From HGM11368 sp051883395 (lineage in GTDB: Bacteria; Bacillota; Clostridia; Christensenellales; UBA3700), in assembly GCA_051883395.1 (NCBI GenBank), contig JBJETQ010000051.1, forward strand, positions 1-9,029: a stretch of 9,029 bases of DNA, written 5' to 3'. A program made the translations under genes and the position numbers. Shown here in pieces: positions 5,494 through 9,029 of the stretch. The notes under the pieces are model-generated. The model saw nothing but the letters and a program-made list of their open reading frames with translations, was not told the origin of the DNA and ran no database searches. Position 1 is the first letter of the stretch, and every line of letters begins with the position of its first letter.

Positions 5494-6783
5494 ATGGCAA
5501 ATTATAGATTTGAAACACAACAACTTCACGTAGGGCAAGAAACGCCCGATATAGCAACTGATTCCAGAGCCGTTCCTATATATGCAACGACTTCTTACGT
5601 ATTCAAAGACTGCGCTCAGGCGGCAGGAAGATTTGGACTTACCGACGCAGGCAACATTTACGGCAGACTTACCAACTCCACACAGGACGTGTTGGAAAAG
5701 AGAATTGCGGCACTTGAAGGCGGCGTAGCAGGACTTGCGCTGGCTTCGGGAGCGGCGGCTATAACATATACCATACAGGCGTTGGCTCAGAACGGCGGAC
5801 ACGTAGTATCTCAAAAGACGATTTACGGCGGCAGCTACAACCTTCTGCAACACACTTTGCCTGCATTCGGAATTACTACCACTTTTGTCAACATTCACGA
5901 CCTTGACGAAGTGGAGAGAGCGATAAAGGACAATACCAAGCTTATCTATATCGAGACGCTTGGCAACCCAAACAGCGATATACCTGATATCGACGCTTTG
6001 GCTCAGCTAGCTCACAAATACTCTTTACCCTTGGTTGTAGACAACACCTTTGGCACGCCGTTCCTTATCAGACCAATTGAACACGGGGCAGACATTGTAG
6101 TCCATTCGGCAACCAAGTTTATAGGCGGACACGGCACAACGCTCGGCGGAATTATTGTAGATTCAGGAAAATTCGACTGGGAAAAATCGGGTAAATTCCC
6201 TGCTATCACTCAGCCTACTCCAAGCTACCACGGCGTTTCCTTTACCAAGGCGGTAGGCCCTGCGGCATTCGTAACTTATATCAGAGCTATCTTGCTCAGA
6301 GATACCGGAGCGACCATATCTCCGTTTGCGGCATTTTTGCTCTTGCAGGGTACTGAGACTCTGTCTTTGAGACTCGAACGCCATGCTTATAATACGGCAA
6401 AGGTAGTAGAATATCTTTCCAATCACAAGCTGGTAGCCAAGGTCAATCATCCTTCGCTTCCTGACCATCCTGACAATGCGCTTTACCGCAAATATTTCCC
6501 TAACGGTGGCGGCTCGATATTCACCTTTGACATCAAAGGCGGACAAAAGCAAGCGCATAAGTTTATCGATAGTCTCAAAATTTTCTCGTTGCTTGCCAAC
6601 GTGGCAGACGTCAAGAGTTTGGTTATTCATCCTGCGACCACAACGCACAGCCAGCTCAATGAAAAGGAATTGGAAGAGCAAGACATCAGACAAAGCACAA
6701 TCAGATTGTCTATCGGTACCGAACATATCGACGACATTCTGCAAGATTTGGAACAAGCATTCAAAGCAGTAGAGGAGGATTAA
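5494..6783 (+). CDS. metY: O-acetylhomoserine aminocarboxypropyltransferase (O-acetylhomoserine sulfhydrylase)
   Basis: A 429-residue cytosolic PLP enzyme of the Cys/Met metabolism family, full length for MetY. It combines O-acetylhomoserine with sulfide to give homocysteine plus acetate, the direct sulfhydrylation route to methionine; some homologues also use O-acetylserine. Motifs: 'IYGRLTNSTQDVLEKR' (55-70, Tyr-x-Arg contacting the phosphate of PLP), 'ALASGAAAI' (82-90), Y111 in 'TIYGGSYNLL' expected to stack on the cofactor, D183 in 'VVDNTFGTP' and the Schiff-base lysine K208 in 'SATKFIGGHG'. The opening 'FETQQLHVGQ' and the internal 'PTPSYHG' are MetY-like rather than MetB/MetC-like. AAGGAG lies ten bases before the ATG. 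cysK follows after two bases, its ribosome binding site inside the last metY codons. The operon has its own promoter and a leader peptide. Confidence 0.95.
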   Translation: MANYRFETQQLHVGQETPDIATDSRAVPIYATTSYVFKDCAQAAGRFGLTDAGNIYGRLTNSTQDVLEKRIAALEGGVAGLALASGAAAITYTIQALAQNGGHVVSQKTIYGGSYNLLQHTLPAFGITTTFVNIHDLDEVERAIKDNTKLIYIETLGNPNSDIPDIDALAQLAHKYSLPLVVDNTFGTPFLIRPIEHGADIVVHSATKFIGGHGTTLGGIIVDSGKFDWEKSGKFPAITQPTPSYHGVSFTKAVGPAAFVTYIRAILLRDTGATISPFAAFLLLQGTETLSLRLERHAYNTAKVVEYLSNHKLVAKVNHPSLPDHPDNALYRKYFPNGGGSIFTFDIKGGQKQAHKFIDSLKIFSLLANVADVKSLVIHPATTTHSQLNEKELEEQDIRQSTIRLSIGTEHIDDILQDLEQAFKAVEED

Positions 6784-6785
6784 TT

Positions 6786-7718
6786 ATGAGTGCAATTTAT
6801 CAATCGGCAGACAGTCTTATCGGAAAAACGCCTTTGTTGAGACTCAACAAAATAGAAAAGCAACTGGGGCTCAAAGCGGCAATAATCGCCAAGCTCGAAT
6901 ACTTCAACCTTTCAGGCTCCGTCAAAGACAGAGTTGCCAAGGCAATGATTGACGATGCTGAAAGCAGCGGAAAACTCAAACCCGGCAGTACAATTATCGA
7001 GCCGACTTCGGGCAATACGGGTATCGGTCTGGCAGCAGTCGGCAGAGCAAAGGGATATAGAGTAGTAATCGTAATGCCTGAAACGATGTCGGTGGAACGC
7101 AGACAATTGATTAAGGCATACGGAGCAGAAATAGTGCTGAGTGAAGGCGCAAAGGGCATGAAAGGCGCAATTCAGAAGGCCAACGAGCTTGCTGCGAAAA
7201 TTCCTGGCAGCTTTATACCTGCTCAGTTTGACAACCCTGCAAATCCAAAGACTCACTTTGAAAACACAGGCGTAGAAATCTACGACGATACCGACGGGCA
7301 GGTCGATATATTCGTAGCCGGCGTAGGTACTGGCGGAACAGTAACGGGCGTAGGCAAGTATCTCAAATCAAAAAAGCCTTCCGTTCAGGTTGTGGCTGTA
7401 GAACCTGCTTCTTCCGCCGTGCTTTCGACAGGTGTGGCAGGCTCGCACAAAATTCAAGGTATAGGCGCAGGCTTCGTTCCACAGGTATTGGACACCGATG
7501 TCTATGACAGAATTGTTACCATATCCAACGAAGAAGCATTTGAAAAAGGCAAACTGATAGCCGCCGCAGAAGGCGTTTTGGTAGGTATATCTTCGGGCGC
7601 AGCTTTGGCTGCCGCCATCAAACTGGCTCAGGAAAAAGAAAACGAAGGCAAAAATATAGTCGTCGTATTCCCTGACGGTGGCGATAGGTATTTGTCTACA
7701 CCGTTGTTTGCAGAATAA
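6786..7718 (+). CDS. cysK: Cysteine synthase (O-acetylserine sulfhydrylase)
   Basis: A 310-residue fold-type II PLP enzyme, full length. It makes cysteine from O-acetylserine and sulfide. Motifs: Schiff-base K47 in 'NLSGSVKDR' (41-49), the substrate-binding 'TSGNTG' loop (74-79), the phosphate-binding 'GTGGT' (181-185), and 'GISSGAA' (267-273) with the Ser that contacts the pyridine nitrogen. The 'QFDNPANPKTHFENTG' segment (147-162) is typical of CysK. An AGGAGG ribosome binding site (6773-6778) overlaps the end of metY, two bases separate the genes, and they are surely cotranscribed. No serine or homoserine acetyltransferase is in the window, so the acetylated substrates must be made elsewhere. 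In B. subtilis CysK also acts as corepressor partner of the Rrf2 protein CymR; whether that holds here, with a divergent Rrf2 gene, is open. Confidence 0.96.
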   Translation: MSAIYQSADSLIGKTPLLRLNKIEKQLGLKAAIIAKLEYFNLSGSVKDRVAKAMIDDAESSGKLKPGSTIIEPTSGNTGIGLAAVGRAKGYRVVIVMPETMSVERRQLIKAYGAEIVLSEGAKGMKGAIQKANELAAKIPGSFIPAQFDNPANPKTHFENTGVEIYDDTDGQVDIFVAGVGTGGTVTGVGKYLKSKKPSVQVVAVEPASSAVLSTGVAGSHKIQGIGAGFVPQVLDTDVYDRIVTISNEEAFEKGKLIAAAEGVLVGISSGAALAAAIKLAQEKENEGKNIVVVFPDGGDRYLSTPLFAE

Positions 7719-7721
7719 ATT

Positions 7722-7853
7722 TTGTTTTGACGGTTCATATACATCCTAACACATTGTCGAACGGAGATTTTTACTCAGTTACGTACGCCAAGTACGTTCC
7801 TGTCGCAAAACTCCGTTCTTCTCGTATTACTTGCATCTGAGCCGTCAAGACAA
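7722..7853 (+). repeat. 132-base nested imperfect inverted repeat / structured RNA after cysK
   Basis: Three nested stems share nearly the same centre. Outer: 7722-7737 with 7838-7853, 16 pairs with two G-U pairs if read as + strand RNA. Middle: 7759-7766 with 7811-7818, 8 exact pairs, then TTTT/AAAA after a one-base bulge. Inner: ACGTAC (7781-7786) with GTACGT (7792-7797) around GCCAA. In addition CATTGTC (7752-7758) is complementary to GACAATG (7849-7855), an alternative to the base of the outer stem. The two T/G positions pair only in the + strand transcript, favouring an RNA role in the cysK 3' end. A palindromic mobile element (MITE-like) with terminal repeats of about 15 bases is the alternative. 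No target-site duplication is evident. Confidence 0.6.
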
Positions 7854-7920
7854 TGCTGCTTTCTTTTCAATGATAGAATATGTAATTGGTAAACCGCAGT
7901 ATATTGCCAACATTTAACTC

Positions 7921-7950
7921 TTTACATAATATCAACACCTATGGTATAAT
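7921..7950 (+). promoter_or_regulatory. Promoter of the Ig-like lipoprotein gene
   Basis: TTTACA (7921-7926), an 18-base spacer and perfect TATAAT (7945-7950) preceded by TGG, an extended -10. The predicted start near 7957 leaves only a few bases before the GGAGG ribosome binding site at 7961-7965. Confidence 0.8.
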
Positions 7951-7970
7951 TTATATGAGTGGAGGTTATT

Positions 7971-8924
7971 ATGAAAAAGAGAATATTATTTTTTACTACT
8001 CTCATTTTGATTATTGCGGCGATAACCGTTGTTTTTTCTGCTTGCAACAATCCCGAGCCTGTGGAGAGAACTATACAAGTTTCGCTTCAAGGTACTCTTG
8101 CCAATGCAACTCAGGACGATGGCGGACATATCGTCATCACGTATAAGTACGGCGAAGACATTGAAATTATCAAGGACGATTTTAAGGTAGAATTACTTTA
8201 TGAAAGCGACCAAGATGCGCCTGTTACCTTGTCGGCAGACCAATACACGATGGATACTTCCGCAGTAGCGGGTAAGCCTGACGCAGGTACCTACGCCGTT
8301 ACTTTCCGTTACAACGACTTTGAGACCTATATCGACGTAGTGGTTGAAGCGATAACTATGGCAATGCCCGTTATCCCTGACAGAGGAGAAATAGAGTTTA
8401 CGGGAGAAGAAATAGATTGCATTACCGATTTGCTCGACCCTTTGCAAGTGGCTGCCGGACTTCCGACTATCAGCCAGTTGCTTTCACAAGGCGCAATAGA
8501 AATTATATCCGCCAGTGAGCCATACGGCACTACGGTAACTTCGCAGACCCACGCTAATGGCGAGTCTGAATACTTTTTCAATATCAAAACTACCAAAAAC
8601 TACTATTTTGCAGGCGAAAACGGAAACATGACGGACCTTATATCCGTCTCTTGGACGATAACTCCAAAGAAGATAAATCTTCCTACTTACGACAACGCTG
8701 AGTTTTCATATACGGGTAGTGAGATAACTTTTGAAATGAACTGGCCTGACGGATATGACAACATCAGAGATTACGTTATGATTTTAGGTACTACCCAAGC
8801 CACCGAAGCAGGCGAATACAGCGTCAACGTGATAATCAATCCTGATTTAGATTATCCTGGCGATTACGTTTTTGCAGACGGTACGACAAGCAAAATAATA
8901 TATTGGTCGATAATAGAAGATTAA
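7971..8924 (+). CDS. Secreted lipoprotein with Ig-like/MBG-type beta domains, function unknown
   Basis: A 317-residue surface lipoprotein. ATG at 7971 follows GGAGG by five bases; a GTG four codons earlier overlaps that site and is not favoured. The signal peptide is MKKR plus a hydrophobic core (about 5-22), with lipidation expected at Cys25 (FSAC). The rest is acidic and beta-rich. Three units can be drawn by eye: residues about 33-130, ending 'DAGTYAVTFRYNDFETYIDVVVE'-like sequence around 107-128; about 133-232, starting 'MPVIPDRGEIEFTGEEI' and ending in 'SVSWTITPKK'; and about 234-317, with 'AEFSYTGSEITFEM', 'ATEAGEYSVNVII' and a closing 'FADGTTSKIIYWSI'. The 'F-x-Y-[TN]-G' opening, '[TD]-A-G-x-Y-x-V' and 'W-x-[DI]-G-T' elements are those of Ig-like or MBG surface repeats of clostridia. 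Ligand or adhesion target unknown. It is monocistronic, with its own promoter and terminator. Confidence 0.78.
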   Translation: MKKRILFFTTLILIIAAITVVFSACNNPEPVERTIQVSLQGTLANATQDDGGHIVITYKYGEDIEIIKDDFKVELLYESDQDAPVTLSADQYTMDTSAVAGKPDAGTYAVTFRYNDFETYIDVVVEAITMAMPVIPDRGEIEFTGEEIDCITDLLDPLQVAAGLPTISQLLSQGAIEIISASEPYGTTVTSQTHANGESEYFFNIKTTKNYYFAGENGNMTDLISVSWTITPKKINLPTYDNAEFSYTGSEITFEMNWPDGYDNIRDYVMILGTTQATEAGEYSVNVIINPDLDYPGDYVFADGTTSKIIYWSIIED

Positions 8925-8950
8925 ATAACGATATATACACCGATATACAA

Positions 8951-8979
8951 AAATAAGCGACTTATGGTCGCTTATTTTT
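8951..8979 (+). terminator. Intrinsic terminator of the Ig-like lipoprotein gene
   Basis: AAATAAGCGAC (8951-8961) pairs over 11 bp with GTCGCTTATTT (8967-8977) around a 5-nt loop, ending in a run of five T. It lies 26 bases after the stop codon. Confidence 0.88.
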
Positions 8980-8991
8980 ATTGATATAAAG

Positions 8992-9016
8992 AAAAACCCC
9001 GCGATAGTCGCGGGGT
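8992..9016 (-). terminator. Intrinsic terminator for a - strand gene beyond the right edge
   Basis: ACCCCGCGA (8996-9004) pairs over 9 bp with TCGCGGGGT (9008-9016) around the loop TAG. Only on the - strand is the GC-rich stem followed by T (GGGGTTTTTC); on the + strand A-rich sequence follows. A gene transcribed leftwards therefore probably ends just outside the window, convergent with the lipoprotein gene. Confidence 0.78.
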
Positions 9017-9029
9017 AAAAAATAGGCTT

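Noticed and set aside
7886..7910. Imperfect inverted repeat TTGGTAA / TTGCCAA upstream of the lipoprotein promoter
   Set aside because: Seven-base arms with one mismatch and an 11-base spacer are easily expected by chance in this composition; no regulator is associated.
7886..8146. 86-codon open frame overlapping the promoter and start of the Ig-like lipoprotein
   Set aside because: No ribosome binding site, and it spans the promoter of the clearly real gene in another frame.

Overview
This window reads as ordinary chromosomal DNA from a Gram-positive, anaerobe-type member of the Bacillota, most likely an uncultured gut-type clostridium. The evidence is strong AGGAG-type ribosome binding sites, near-consensus sigma-A promoters, lipoprotein signal peptides, an ECF-type vitamin transporter subunit, a GPH sugar symporter, and Ig-like surface lipoproteins. 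The taxonomic placement is inference. No rRNA, tRNA, CRISPR array, transposase or phage gene is visible, and no gene-free stretch exceeds 300 bases.

Layout. (1) 1-1114, + strand: a terminator-like hairpin, then a DUF4430 lipoprotein and an ECF transporter S component separated by one base. Together they look like a small-molecule uptake pair. (2) 1203-1232: a bidirectional terminator between convergent genes. (3) 1266-2984, - strand: a GPH/MelB-type MFS transporter. It is divergent from (4) 3148-4605, + strand: a membrane-anchored GH18 glycosidase-like protein with an N-terminal discoidin-like domain. The roughly 160 bp between them holds a promoter for each gene and a perfect 16-bp palindrome. 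(5) 4674-4699: a terminator; 4814-5233, - strand: an Rrf2-family regulator with three clustered cysteines. (6) 5302-7718, + strand: a strong promoter, a 22-codon leader peptide ending in Arg-Cys-Arg-Cys, then metY (O-acetylhomoserine sulfhydrylase) and cysK (cysteine synthase). (7) 7722-7853: a long nested imperfect inverted repeat. (8) 7971-8924, + strand: an Ig-like lipoprotein with its own promoter and terminator. (9) 8996-9016: a second hairpin that works as a terminator only on the - strand, so a gene probably ends here from beyond the right edge.

The most coherent unit is the sulfur-assimilation locus at 4814-7718. A likely regulator is divergent from two sulfide-fixing PLP enzymes. A palindrome overlaps the -35 element of the enzymes' promoter, and a short uORF with terminal Cys codons lies between promoter and first gene. 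This suggests two control layers on cysteine/methionine synthesis: repression at the promoter and Cys-codon-dependent control through the leader. The leader peptide and the large hairpin after cysK are the two items most likely to be undescribed. Two enzyme/transporter observations also merit checking: the GH18 motif has Ser in place of its middle Asp, and the GPH transporter lacks the cation-site Asp residues known from MelB.
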